Made by a program: the position numbers and the translations under genes. The notes under the pieces were generated by a model. The model saw only the letters and a program-made list of their open reading frames with translations, made no database searches and had not been told where the DNA came from. A stretch of 64,000 nucleotides of DNA from the NCBI RefSeq assembly GCF_001310895.1, contig NZ_BAZS01000023.1, positions 1 to 64,000 of the forward strand, read 5' to 3'. The stretch is from Virgibacillus halodenitrificans JCM 12304 (GTDB lineage: Bacteria; Bacillota; Bacilli; Bacillales; Amphibacillaceae). Below, piece by piece: positions 54,796-63,439 of the stretch. Every line of letters begins with the position of its first letter. Positions within the stretch are counted from its first letter, which is position 1.

Positions 54796-54842
54796 AAAAA
54801 GACTAGAGGCACAGTATTGATTACTGCGCTTCTAGTCTTTAT
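54796..54842. terminator. Bidirectional terminator
   Basis: AAAGACTAGA pairs with TCTAGTCTTT, with the intervening GGCACAGTA/TACTGCGCT also paired. It overlaps the end of the converging 71-residue ORF. Confidence 0.85.
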
Positions 54843-55047
54843 CTGTTATATTCATTTCTTTATCTACACGTTCAAGCCAAGTATAAATAGCATGGAATAG
54901 TTCGTTCGGTGACTTAATCATTTCTGGAGCCGCATCAATAATTCTTTGTTTTTCAGCAGGGGGGAGTTTTTCATATTTATCCTTCAAATTATGTGTTTCG
55001 TTTGCAAATCGATGAAAATCGTATAAAAAATCATCTAATTCAACCAT
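54832..55047 (-). CDS. Small helical protein of unknown function, 71 residues
   Basis: An acidic, helical soluble protein (VELDDFLYDFHRFANETHNLKDKYEKLP...) with AGGAGG upstream of the start. No family recognised. It lies downstream of ykyB and may share its transcript. Confidence 0.68.
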   Translation of the reverse strand: MVELDDFLYDFHRFANETHNLKDKYEKLPPAEKQRIIDAAPEMIKSPNELFHAIYTWLERVDKEMNITDKD

Positions 55048-55128
55048 AACTCTACCTCCTTATATAGTTTATATATTACCTGTTTAGGTCTAGCTCAAAC
55101 ATGTATAAGAAGGTATTAACATTTTAAA

Positions 55129-55602
55129 TTAAAAATTCCGGTGTGGTTTTGTTGGTGGCCATTCCATTTTGCCTAAAGAGGAAGGTGTATAATAAGAAGA
55201 ATAATGCTGTTGTTTCCTTCTATCTTTCTTTTGAGGGGGCCGTTTCCAACCTATATATTGATAGATCTCTTTTTTAGCTTGGGATAAGGGCATTTTGGCT
55301 TGCGGATTTCTAAAATCACTATCAAGAGAGCCCAAATGTTCAAGCTGTTCAAAATCCTGCTTGCTAGGAGGAATGTGAAAATAGTAATCTGCTACTTTTA
55401 CAAGTAATGTGGAGTGTTGATTACTAAATTTCGGATGCTCAGAGAAATGAAGACCTATTTTTATTGCTGATTTTTCTTTCAGCAGCTGATTTATTGCTTG
55501 TTTTTTAATCTCATACAAATGTTTTGGCTGAGGAGCAGTTTTGGCGTGTCGATTAATTGTATATAAAGCTTTTGCCAGTGTATATAAATGCTCTTTATCC
55601 AC
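55129..55602 (-). CDS. ykyB: YkyB-family protein
   Basis: The 157-residue basic soluble protein matches B. subtilis YkyB in LAKALYTINRHAKTAPQPKHLYEIKKQA, KIGLHFSEHPKFS and YYFHIPPSKQDFEQLEHLG. Function is unknown. In B. subtilis ykyB lies close to ykuE and ykuF, as here. AAAGGGGGA lies before the start. Confidence 0.88.
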   Translation of the reverse strand: MDKEHLYTLAKALYTINRHAKTAPQPKHLYEIKKQAINQLLKEKSAIKIGLHFSEHPKFSNQHSTLLVKVADYYFHIPPSKQDFEQLEHLGSLDSDFRNPQAKMPLSQAKKEIYQYIGWKRPPQKKDRRKQQHYSSYYTPSSLGKMEWPPTKPHRNF

Positions 55603-55766
55603 CTTATGCTTCCCCCTTTCATCTATTTCTTTAAAGCTTGTCTTTATCCTATCGCAAAGTAATGATCAGCGCAAGAATAAAAATAAAAGTGGCGGACAAA
55701 AAGCAATTATTTATTTTAATGTATATTTAGATTGCCATGAAAATTCTAGATAAACAAAACCCTAGT

Positions 55767-56621
55767 TCATCTTTCATTATTTAAAGTGTAAATGCTAACT
55801 TCAGGTCTGCATAAGAAACGATAAGGTAAGCGGGTAGTACCGATTCCTCTGTTAACATATAATAAGAGTCTGCCATTATTAATTTTGTATTCACCTTGTA
55901 CATATTTTTCTGCATATGCAGGTGTATAAAGGTGTCCAATGAATGGAAAGCGTACTTGACCACCATGACTGTGACCGGACAACTGTACATCGACAGGATG
56001 ATTTACTGTAACATCTGCATAGTCAGGTTCATGTGCCAACAGTATTGTGAAGAGACTACTATTTGTATTGGCCAAAGTTTTATTTAAATCAGGTTTTCCT
56101 AGCATAATATCATCAACACCAGCAAGTACAATTTCTTCCTTGTTATTTTTTATGATAGTATGACTATTTTTTAGGAGTTTAAAATCTGCTTGATTCATAA
56201 TTTCTTTTAGCATATCTGTTCCATAACCACCGTGATCATGATTACCATACACCCAATACTTACCGAATTTTGCCTCCAAACTGCCCAATAGGCGAATAAG
56301 GTGGCTATTAGGGATGTATTTATCAGGTTCGTCAATTAAATCACCGGTGAATACAATAAGATCAGGATTTTCTTGGTTTATTTTGTTAACTAATTCTTCC
56401 AATTGTTTAAGTGTATAGTGAAAACCAAGATGTGTATCAGAAAACTGGATAATTTTAAATTTATTGAAAGCGGCTGTAATTTTGTTGGAATAGATTTCAT
56501 GCTCGCTGATTGTTAACATTTGTGGTTCTAATTCTTTTGCGTAATAATAAGTCCCGCCTGTTAAGCCTAGGAGTGTAATAACACTTCCAAATGCTTTTTT
56601 TAAAAAAGAACGCCTGTTCAT
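55767..56621 (-). CDS. ykuE: Metallophosphoesterase YkuE, Tat-exported
   Basis: This 284-residue calcineurin-like phosphoesterase has a twin-arginine signal, NRRSFLKKAFG, then a hydrophobic stretch (13-27). The metal-binding blocks are complete: FSDTHLG, TGDLIDEP, YGNHDHG, LLAHEPD and LSGHSHGGQV. B. subtilis YkuE is a known Tat (TatAyCy) substrate, located in the cell wall. Transcribed divergently from fadH, as in B. subtilis. Confidence 0.93.
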   Translation of the reverse strand: MNRRSFLKKAFGSVITLLGLTGGTYYYAKELEPQMLTISEHEIYSNKITAAFNKFKIIQFSDTHLGFHYTLKQLEELVNKINQENPDLIVFTGDLIDEPDKYIPNSHLIRLLGSLEAKFGKYWVYGNHDHGGYGTDMLKEIMNQADFKLLKNSHTIIKNNKEEIVLAGVDDIMLGKPDLNKTLANTNSSLFTILLAHEPDYADVTVNHPVDVQLSGHSHGGQVRFPFIGHLYTPAYAEKYVQGEYKINNGRLLLYVNRGIGTTRLPYRFLCRPEVSIYTLNNER

Positions 56622-56776
56622 GCCCCTTCCAACCCTTCATAAATACTAAGATTCTAGTATATCATTTTTTTTAATCAATTATCTTAAAGTGTAATTATCT
56701 TAATTGTCAGTTTGTTCTTTGACTTTACTGCTTATTAATTATACTATTGATAATAATATCAGAGAAGGGGGATCAT

Positions 56777-57547
56777 ATGGAAAATAAAACCGTTGTAATC
56801 ACCGGAAGTTCTAGTGGTATGGGTAAAGCAATGGCAGAACGTTTTGGGCTCGAGGGAGCAAATGTAGTTCTAACTGGAAGAAATGAAGAAAAGTTAATAA
56901 CAACAAAAAAAGAATTAGAGTTAAAGGCATCCAAAGGAAGTTTTATACACATTCCAATTGATGTCAGATGCCCAGAGGATATCAAAAAAATGGTTGAGGT
57001 AACTGTTGAAAACTTTGGTACTATTGATCATTTGGTAAATAATGCTGCAGGGAACTTTATCTGTCCTGCAGAAGAATTGTCCGTAAATGGTTGGAACTCT
57101 GTTATTGATATAGTTTTAAATGGAACTTTCTATTGTAGCAAAGAAGTCGGTAAGTATTGGATTGATCAAAAAAAGCAAGGTTCTATTTTGAATATGGTAG
57201 CTACATATGCCTGGAATGCGGGGGCGGGAGTAATTCATTCATCAGCTGCTAAGGCAGGGGTATTAAATATGACCAGAACTTTGGCAGTAGAATGGGGAAC
57301 AAAGTACGGGATTAGAGTAAATGCTATTGCACCGGGAGCCATTGAACGAACTGGGGGAGCTGAAAAGCTTTTCGAATCAAAAAAAGCAGTAGAGCGCACA
57401 CTTCAATCTATACCTTTAGGCCGCACCGGTACCCCAGAAGAAATAGCAGAGCTGGCAGCTTTTATGTTATCTGAAAAGGCAGCTTACATTAATGGAGAAG
57501 TTATTACTATGGATGGAGGACAATGGTTAAATAAATTTCCATTTTAA
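56777..57547 (+). CDS. fadH: 2,4-dienoyl-CoA reductase-like SDR
   Basis: This 256-residue NADPH-dependent SDR reduces 2,4-dienoyl-CoA in degradation of unsaturated fatty acids. TGSSSGMG (8-15) binds the cofactor; NNAAGNFICPAEELS and NMVATYAWNAGAGVIHSSAAKAG hold the active site. The canonical YxxxK tyrosine is replaced, as in dienoyl-CoA reductases, which use a different Tyr. It matches YkuF/FadH of B. subtilis in sequence and place. AGAAGGGGG precedes ATG 56777. Confidence 0.9.
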   Translation: MENKTVVITGSSSGMGKAMAERFGLEGANVVLTGRNEEKLITTKKELELKASKGSFIHIPIDVRCPEDIKKMVEVTVENFGTIDHLVNNAAGNFICPAEELSVNGWNSVIDIVLNGTFYCSKEVGKYWIDQKKQGSILNMVATYAWNAGAGVIHSSAAKAGVLNMTRTLAVEWGTKYGIRVNAIAPGAIERTGGAEKLFESKKAVERTLQSIPLGRTGTPEEIAELAAFMLSEKAAYINGEVITMDGGQWLNKFPF

Positions 57548-57564
57548 ATAATTAGCAAATAAGC

Positions 57565-57597
57565 GTAAATCATCCAAATCTTACTTGGATGATTTAC
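57565..57597. terminator. Hairpin after fadH
   Basis: GTAAATCATCCAA pairs perfectly with TTGGATGATTTAC. The T-tract is short. Confidence 0.6.
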
Positions 57598-57729
57598 ATT
57601 TAAAACAAAACAACTGACTGTATAACTGTTCTATACTTCTTGCATCTTTTAAGCATATAGAACATATATATGGTATAGAGGCTTTCAGAGAGTTACTTTA
57701 CCGCTAGCTTAATTTGATGCGGAGAATAA

Positions 57730-58631
57730 TTACAAACAGCTGTCACATTCCATACGATTAAAATTTTCTCCTTCAATTTGTATTGTACAATGAGATATAT
57801 CATAATTTTCCATGATTAACTCTGTGGCTTTTTTCAGTAATTCATCTCTTTCTACAGAATCTTTAACAACAAGGTGGCAACTCATTGCCGGGAATTCAGA
57901 AGTTATGGACCATACGTGGAGGTCGTGCACTTCTTGTACGCCACTAATTTCTTCTAGTTTTTTATATAGCATGTCAATATCGACATTAGAAGGTTTGCCT
58001 TCCATCAACACATGAGCGGCATCTTTAGTTATTCTAACACCAGAGATAATTATTAGAGTAGCAACAACCGCGCTAGCGATAGGATCTGCAATATTCCAGT
58101 TGAATATTAATATGAGAATACCTGCAATTATAGCCCCGATTGATCCCAACAAATCGCCAAACACATGTAAGAGGGCGCTTCTTATATTTAAATTTCCCTT
58201 AGAATCACCGCGCATTAACATCCAAGCTACAATGATATTTACTATAAGCCAATTAAGGCAATAATCATCATGCTTGCACTGACATTTGGAGGTTCAAGAA
58301 AACGTTGATATGCTTCATAATATATATACAAGGAAATGGCTATAAGTGTAATACCATTTACAAAAGCAGCGATTATCTCGAAACGTTTATAACCATAAGT
58401 TTTTGAATAAGATGCTGATTTCTCACCGATTTTAAACGCTAAAAGACTAAAGCCTAAAGCTGCTGCATCACTAAGCATATGTCCTGCATCTGATAATAAT
58501 GCCAGGCTGTTGGTTAGGAAACCTCCTATAACTTCTACAATCATAAACCCAAAAATAATAATAAAACTCCAAAGAAGTGCAGTTTTGTTATTTGTGTGGT
58601 GTCCATGATCATGACTATGGTTATGTCCCAA
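57730..58631 (-). pseudogene. czcD: Cation diffusion facilitator (zinc exporter, CzcD type), frameshifted
   Basis: The six-TM metal/H+ antiporter would be about 300 residues. The N-terminal half (MGHNHSHDHGHHTNNKTALLWS, DAGHMLSDAAALGFSLLA with the transport-site HxxxD) and the C-terminal half (HVFGDLLGSIGAIIAG, the second site, and the cytoplasmic domain ending MECDSCL) lie in different frames. The shift is at 58243-58245, where one A seems missing (GGCTTA-TAGTAAAT). It follows the czrA-type repressor by 17 bp. All functional residues remain, so sequence error is likely. Confidence 0.88.
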
Positions 58632-58648
58632 TGTAAAAACCTCCTGAT

Positions 58649-58951
58649 TTATATATGTTTAGTGTGTTCAATTGCTTGTTCTACTAAGTTCATAACATGA
58701 TAATCATCTAGTGAATAGTAATATCTGGTCTTTAATCGTCGATGTTTAACAAGAGATAACTGTTTTAAGTATTTTAATTGATGCGATATGGTTGATTGGT
58801 TCATATGCAGTTTCTCGGCAATTTCAGTTACAGACTGTTCGCCGGAAAATAATAAATGCAGTATTTTTATACGTGTAGGATCAGAGAGAGCTTTAAATGT
58901 CTGTGTCACTTCATGAATTAATTGTTCCTCAAGCGGATGGTATATAGGCAT
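58649..58951 (-). CDS. czrA: ArsR/SmtB-family metal-sensing repressor (CzrA type)
   Basis: This 100-residue winged-helix dimer has the DNA-recognition helix NQSTISHQLKYLKQLSLV and the C-terminal alpha-5 metal site DDYHVMNLVEQAIEHTKH, which fits Zn/Co sensors such as CzrA. It should bind the palindrome at 58964-58993 and release it on zinc binding, inducing itself and the zinc exporter downstream. Confidence 0.9.
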   Translation of the reverse strand: MPIYHPLEEQLIHEVTQTFKALSDPTRIKILHLLFSGEQSVTEIAEKLHMNQSTISHQLKYLKQLSLVKHRRLKTRYYYSLDDYHVMNLVEQAIEHTKHI

Positions 58952-58963
58952 TGTTTCACTCCT

Positions 58964-58993
58964 TTAATATATGGTCATATGCACATATATTAA
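58964..58993. promoter_or_regulatory. CzrA-type operator
   Basis: TTAATATATG...CATATATTAA is a 30-bp palindrome with perfect 10-bp arms, 13 bp before the czrA start. Its centre GGTCATATGCAC resembles known ArsR/SmtB operators. Confidence 0.8.
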
Positions 58994-59109
58994 AACACAT
59001 CTCATGATTTTTCAATTTTTTTCTCTTCTATGGTAAACTAAGGGAGAGTTACACAGACAAAATATGGATATACCGAAATAGGTATCACGTGTGTAAAGGG
59101 GCGTTTGAA

Positions 59110-59565
59110 TTGAGTATGATACAAGATCAAGGAAATATGCAATTAACTGAAGTTTTAGTAGGGGATCTAATGATTTCTTCAGAAAAAGTTGCGCATGTCC
59201 AAATAAATAACCCACTAGAACATGCTTTATTAGTTTTAGTTAAATCAGGATATTCGGCTGTTCCAGTGTTGGACTCCACTTATAAATTAGTAGGTACAAT
59301 AGGTAAAACAATTATCTTAAATCAGATTTTAGGATTAGAAAGGTTTGAATTCGAAAAGTTATCTACAATGCGGGTACAAGAAGTTTTAAATGAAGATATT
59401 CCTTGTTTAACTAAGGAAGCGACGTTGATGGAAGGATTAAATGCTGTAATTAATCATCCTTTTGTTTGTGTGGCTGATAAGGAAGGGTATTTCGATGGTA
59501 TTCTTACCCGAAGAGCAATCCTAAAGCAACTTAAAAAGAATATATATACTTCTAAATATGAATAA
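59110..59565 (+). CDS. ykuL: CBS-domain protein YkuL
   Basis: This 151-residue protein consists of two CBS domains (LMISSEKVAHVQINNPLEHALLVLVKSGYSAVPVLD and a second ending GILTRRAILKQL). B. subtilis YkuL (DarB) has this form and binds cyclic di-AMP; the same role is inferred. Start TTG 59110 has AAAGGGG eight bases upstream; ATG 59116 is possible. Place in the yku block agrees. Confidence 0.88.
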   Translation: MSMIQDQGNMQLTEVLVGDLMISSEKVAHVQINNPLEHALLVLVKSGYSAVPVLDSTYKLVGTIGKTIILNQILGLERFEFEKLSTMRVQEVLNEDIPCLTKEATLMEGLNAVINHPFVCVADKEGYFDGILTRRAILKQLKKNIYTSKYE

Positions 59566-59703
59566 GTAACTTTTGAAATCCTTGCTGCTGCTTGCAAGGA
59601 TTTCTCTTAATTAATATTTTAATCAATATGATTGGTTATTAATTGCGACTATACTTTTAGTTTGCTAAAGTAGTACATATTATATTACGAGGAGGAAACA
59701 ACC

Positions 59704-60423
59704 TTGAAAATGATGGATGCAAATGAAATAATCAGTTTTATTTCTAATAGTAAAAAAAGCACGCCAGTAAAGGTACATATAAAAGGAGAAAACGTTGGTG
59801 CCATAGACTTTGGTCAGAACGTTCAAGCTTTTGTGGAGAGTAAAAGCGGTGTGTTATTTGGTGAGTGGAAAGAAATAGCTGCAATTCTTGATGAAAATAA
59901 AGAAAATATTAGTGATTTTGTGGTAGAGAATGATCGTAGAAACTCTGCTATTCCTTTATTAGATCTTAAAGGGATTAATGCACGTATTGAACCTGGAGCT
60001 GTTATCCGTGACCAAGTTGAGATCGGAGATGGCTGTGTTATCATGATGGGTGCCATGATTAATATCGGTTCAGTTGTTGGAGAAGGTACGATGATTGACA
60101 TGAATGCGGTTCTTGGCGGACGAGCTACTGTTGGAAAGAACTGTCATATAGGAGCTGGTACGGTATTAGCAGGAGTTATTGAGCCACCATCTGCAAAGCC
60201 TGTAGTTATTGAAGATGATGTAGTAATTGGAGCAAATGTAGTTGTACTCGAAGGAGTTACAATTGGAAAAGGAGCAATTGTAGCTGCAGGAGCTATTGTT
60301 ACAAAAGATGTTGCCCCGAACACGTTAGTTGCAGGAACACCGGCAAAAGTCTTAAAAGAGATAGATGAAAACACAAAAACAAAAACAGAAATTAAACAAG
60401 AACTTCGTAAACTGGATGATTAA
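59704..60423 (+). CDS. dapH: 2,3,4,5-tetrahydropyridine-2,6-dicarboxylate N-acetyltransferase
   Basis: This 239-residue trimeric left-handed beta-helix enzyme acetylates tetrahydrodipicolinate in mDAP/lysine synthesis. An N-terminal domain ([20 protein letters not shown]) is followed by hexapeptide repeats ([40 protein letters not shown]...). TTG start with GAGGAGG upstream, as in B. subtilis ykuQ. dapL starts 14 bp downstream. Confidence 0.95.
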   Translation: MKMMDANEIISFISNSKKSTPVKVHIKGENVGAIDFGQNVQAFVESKSGVLFGEWKEIAAILDENKENISDFVVENDRRNSAIPLLDLKGINARIEPGAVIRDQVEIGDGCVIMMGAMINIGSVVGEGTMIDMNAVLGGRATVGKNCHIGAGTVLAGVIEPPSAKPVVIEDDVVIGANVVVLEGVTIGKGAIVAAGAIVTKDVAPNTLVAGTPAKVLKEIDENTKTKTEIKQELRKLDD

Positions 60424-60437
60424 GTAGGATAAAAGAC

Positions 60438-61559
60438 ATGAAATTTTCCGAACTGCAAAATATTAGAAGAGATCTTCACCAGATTCCAGAGTTAGGGTTT
60501 CAGGAACAGAAAACACAAAAATATTTATTAGATAAAATAGATGCAATGAAGACAGAACGGGTAACAGTTCAGAAATGGAAAACAGGTATTCTAGTAAAAG
60601 TAAATGGGTTCTCACCTGATAAAATGATTGGCTTTAGATGTGATATAGATGGATTGCCAATTACGGAGAAAACAGACTTTACATTTAGATCTACACATCA
60701 TGGGCAGATGCATGCATGTGGACATGATTTTCATATGACTATTGCCTTAGGAGCATTGCAGTCTATTATTGATCAGCCCATAAAAGATGACATGTTGTTT
60801 ATTTTTCAACCAGCTGAGGAAGGTCCTGGTGGAGCATTACCGTTAATGAATTCCAATGAATTTCTACAATGGAAGCCCGATGTAATTTTTGCGTTACATA
60901 TAGCTCCAGAACTTCCAGTTGGCACGGTATCCAGTAAACAAGGCTTGCTATTTGCTAATACGAGTGAATTATTTATTGATTTTAAGGGAAAGGGTGGTCA
61001 TGCAGCCTATCCTCATTTAACAAATGATATGACAGTCGCTGCAAGTAATTTTGTTGTGCAATTACAGCAAGTAGTTTCAAGAACAATTGACCCATTGGAA
61101 AGTGCTGTTGTAACCATTGGAAAAATGGAAAGTGGATTTGTACAGAATGCCATTGCTGAAACAGCTAGGCTGGAAGGAACCATCCGGACACTTAACCCCG
61201 ATACAATACAAATTGTCAAAGATAAAATTGAAAAAATGGCTAAAGGTTTCGAAGTAAGCTCTGATTGTGTTATTGAAATTGATTATGGTTCTAACTATTA
61301 TCAAGTTTATAATCAAAGAATATATGTAGATACATTTATTAAAACAATGGCAGCATCAGGTATTCATTTTGAAGAGTCAAATGCAGCAATGACTGGCGAG
61401 GATTTTGGTTATATGTTGAAAGAAATTCCCGGGTTTATGTTTTGGCTCGGGGTAGACTCTCCATATGGATTGCATCACGCAATGCTTAATCCAGATGAAA
61501 AAGCATTAGAAGTTGGCGTAAAATCTGTAAGTGCGATGATTCAGTCTCTCTCTTCGTAG
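60438..61559 (+). CDS. dapL: N-acetyldiaminopimelate deacetylase
   Basis: This 373-residue M20-family metal amidohydrolase removes the acetyl group to give LL-diaminopimelate. Metal ligands are visible in HACGHDFHM (about 92-100), QPAEEGPGG with the catalytic Glu, and near the end MTGEDFGYM...LHHAML. It equals B. subtilis YkuR. Co-transcribed with dapH. Confidence 0.93.
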   Translation: MKFSELQNIRRDLHQIPELGFQEQKTQKYLLDKIDAMKTERVTVQKWKTGILVKVNGFSPDKMIGFRCDIDGLPITEKTDFTFRSTHHGQMHACGHDFHMTIALGALQSIIDQPIKDDMLFIFQPAEEGPGGALPLMNSNEFLQWKPDVIFALHIAPELPVGTVSSKQGLLFANTSELFIDFKGKGGHAAYPHLTNDMTVAASNFVVQLQQVVSRTIDPLESAVVTIGKMESGFVQNAIAETARLEGTIRTLNPDTIQIVKDKIEKMAKGFEVSSDCVIEIDYGSNYYQVYNQRIYVDTFIKTMAASGIHFEESNAAMTGEDFGYMLKEIPGFMFWLGVDSPYGLHHAMLNPDEKALEVGVKSVSAMIQSLSS

Positions 61560-61625
61560 TCATAGAATATCTTTAAGATTATTGAAGAAACTATATATGA
61601 ATATTCATATATAGGAGGAGATTGT

Positions 61626-61868
61626 ATGGCGCGTATAGGTGTAGAAGAAACACTTACAGACGTCAAAGAAGCTTTGATGGAAATGGGGCATGAAGTTGTT
61701 ACGCTAAGAAATAGTGATGATGCAGCATACTGTGATTGTTGTGTGATTTCTGGTCAAGATAAAGATGTGATGGGCATGTCAACAACCAGCATAGCAGGAT
61801 CAGTAATAAACGCTCAAGGACAAACAGCTGATGCGATAACACAAATGGTAAATGACAGGCTACAATGA
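61626..61868 (+). CDS. ykuS: YkuS family protein (UPF0180)
   Basis: This 80-residue protein starts MARIGVEETLTDVKEALMEMGHEVVTL. It has a CDCCVISGQDKDVMGM segment, matching the small YkuS/UPF0180 family. Function unknown. TAGGAGGAG precedes the start. Same strand and order as in B. subtilis. Confidence 0.9.
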   Translation: MARIGVEETLTDVKEALMEMGHEVVTLRNSDDAAYCDCCVISGQDKDVMGMSTTSIAGSVINAQGQTADAITQMVNDRLQ

Positions 61869-61870
61869 AA

Positions 61871-61905
61871 GAAGAAAGGCTTTCTTAAGGAAAGCCTTTC
61901 TTTCG
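61871..61905 (+). terminator. Rho-independent terminator of the dapH-dapL-ykuS operon
   Basis: AGAAAGGCTTTC pairs with GAAAGCCTTTCT, followed by TTCG. Confidence 0.85.
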
Positions 61906-62113
61906 TCTACAGATAAATTGTCACATTTAAGTAAACTAGTATGCTCTACTTTTAAGTAATTTATTTTAGGAAGAACAAATAGTTAGATATAATTGAGAAT
62001 AGGTAATATAAATTATGATCTGATTGTCAAGTTGTTGTGACAAATGTATGACTTTGTCAGATTATGAAGCCTATTAGTTGAACTTATAAAGAAGTTTACT
62101 TATAATTAACACT

Positions 62114-62128
62114 TGATAATAGTTATTA
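62114..62128. promoter_or_regulatory. Fur/PerR-like box upstream of ykuU
   Basis: TGATAAT-A-GTTATTA fits the 7-1-7 Fur/PerR half-site pattern at about 12 of 14 positions, just before the ribosome-binding site. PerR or Fur control of a peroxiredoxin would make sense; assignment is tentative. Confidence 0.4.
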
Positions 62129-62146
62129 TTAATGGAGGGATTTTTC

Positions 62147-62689
62147 ATGGCAGAAAGAATGGTAGGAAAACAAGCACCACGTTTTGAAATGGATGCAGTT
62201 ATGCCTAATAAGGAATTTGGTAAAGTTAGTTTAGAGGAAAATATGAAAAATGATAAATGGACAGTTCTTTTCTTCTATCCAATGGATTTCACATTCGTAT
62301 GTCCAACAGAAATTACTGCAATGTCTGACAGATACGATGAGTTTGAAGACTTGGATGCTGAAGTAATCGGTGTTTCTACTGATACAATTCATACACACAA
62401 AGCATGGATTAACACTTCCCGTGATGATAACGGATTAGGTGAGCTTCAATATCCATTAGCAGCAGACACAAACCACGCAGTTTCTCAAGATTATGGTGTT
62501 CTTATTGAAGATGAAGGGGTTGCACTTCGAGGATTATTCATCGTTAACCCTGAAGGAGAACTTCAATATCAAACTGTATTCCATAACAATATCGGCCGTG
62601 ATGTTGATGAAACATTACGTGTGCTTCAAGCACTTCAAACAGGTGGACTTTGCCCTGCAAACTGGAAGCCTGGACAAGAAACACTTTAA
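62147..62689 (+). CDS. ykuU: 2-Cys peroxiredoxin YkuU (AhpC/TSA type)
   Basis: This 180-residue cytoplasmic enzyme reduces peroxides. The peroxidatic Cys is in DFTFVCPTE (about 52); the resolving Cys is in GGLCPANW (about 169). Start ATG 62147 has GGAGGG upstream; an upstream in-frame ATG at 62132 is less likely. Regular codon use suggests strong expression. ykuV, a thioredoxin-like protein downstream, may be its reductant. Confidence 0.93.
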   Translation: MAERMVGKQAPRFEMDAVMPNKEFGKVSLEENMKNDKWTVLFFYPMDFTFVCPTEITAMSDRYDEFEDLDAEVIGVSTDTIHTHKAWINTSRDDNGLGELQYPLAADTNHAVSQDYGVLIEDEGVALRGLFIVNPEGELQYQTVFHNNIGRDVDETLRVLQALQTGGLCPANWKPGQETL

Positions 62690-62735
62690 GTTACTGTAAC
62701 ACTTTATATGTTACAGCATATAAATTTTAAATGAT

Positions 62736-62807
62736 AAAGGAGCTGGTTTGTGAAGAAGATTTCTTATAGATGAAAGAAACTCTCTTTATCTCAACCAGCT
62801 TCTTTTA
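62736..62807 (+). terminator. Long-loop inverted repeat between ykuU and ykuV
   Basis: AAGGAGCTGGTT (62737-62748) pairs with AACCAGCTTCTT (62793-62804) over 12 bp with one wobble, then TT. The 44-nt loop can fold further. It may terminate or attenuate transcription between the two genes. Confidence 0.55.
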
Positions 62808-62831
62808 ATTTGAACAGCAGGAGGTTTTTAA

Positions 62832-63278
62832 ATGAAGTTAAGAGATCAAATGCCTGAATTAGAAGGCGCAACAGAATGGTTTAATAGTAATCCGATTAAA
62901 AAAGATGAGTTAATCGGCAACAAACCAACACTTATTCATTTTTGGTCAGTTAGCTGTGGTTTATGTAAAGAGGCAATGCCAAATGTGAATGAATTCCGTG
63001 ATGAATATAAAGATAAATTGAATGTAATTGCTGTTCACATGCCACGTTCTGAAAAAGATTTAGATTTGGATGATGTTAAGGCAGTAGCAAAAGAGCACGA
63101 TATAACCCAGCCGATCTTTGTGGATAACCAACACAAGCTTACAGATGCATTCGAAAATCAATACGTACCTGCATATTATGTTTTCGATGAAGAAGGAAAG
63201 CTTAGACACTTCCAGGCTGGCGGTGGTGGCATGAAAATGCTCCGTAAGAGAGTTAACCGTGTGTTAGGAATTAAATAA
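62832..63278 (+). CDS. ykuV: Thiol-disulfide oxidoreductase YkuV (TlpA-like)
   Basis: The 148-residue thioredoxin-fold protein has the redox motif WSVSCGLCKEAMP (CGLC near 47-50) and the cis-Pro in QYVPAYYVFDEEG. It has no signal peptide, so it acts in the cytoplasm. AGGAGGT precedes the start. In B. subtilis it also follows ykuU. Confidence 0.9.
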   Translation: MKLRDQMPELEGATEWFNSNPIKKDELIGNKPTLIHFWSVSCGLCKEAMPNVNEFRDEYKDKLNVIAVHMPRSEKDLDLDDVKAVAKEHDITQPIFVDNQHKLTDAFENQYVPAYYVFDEEGKLRHFQAGGGGMKMLRKRVNRVLGIK

Positions 63279-63289
63279 ACTCATAAGAG

Positions 63290-63325
63290 AAAAACTCTTG
63301 CCTATGCAGGCAAGAGTTTTTTTAT
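63290..63325 (+). terminator. Rho-independent terminator of ykuV
   Basis: AAAACTCTTGCCT pairs with AGGCAAGAGTTTT, followed by TTT. Confidence 0.92.
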
Positions 63326-63439
63326 TCCTTTAATAAAAATAAAAAAATTTAAAAAATTAAATAAAAACAGTGGTAATTTATTTCGGAAACCGTTATATTA
63401 GTTATTATGGAAATAATCGCAGAGGAGGAAGAAACTGAA

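Noticed and set aside
62023-62046. Rex or CRP-like site from ATTGTCA...TGACAAAT upstream of ykuU
   Set aside because: The spacing and half-sites do not match Rex or Fnr consensus; it is probably a chance inverted repeat.
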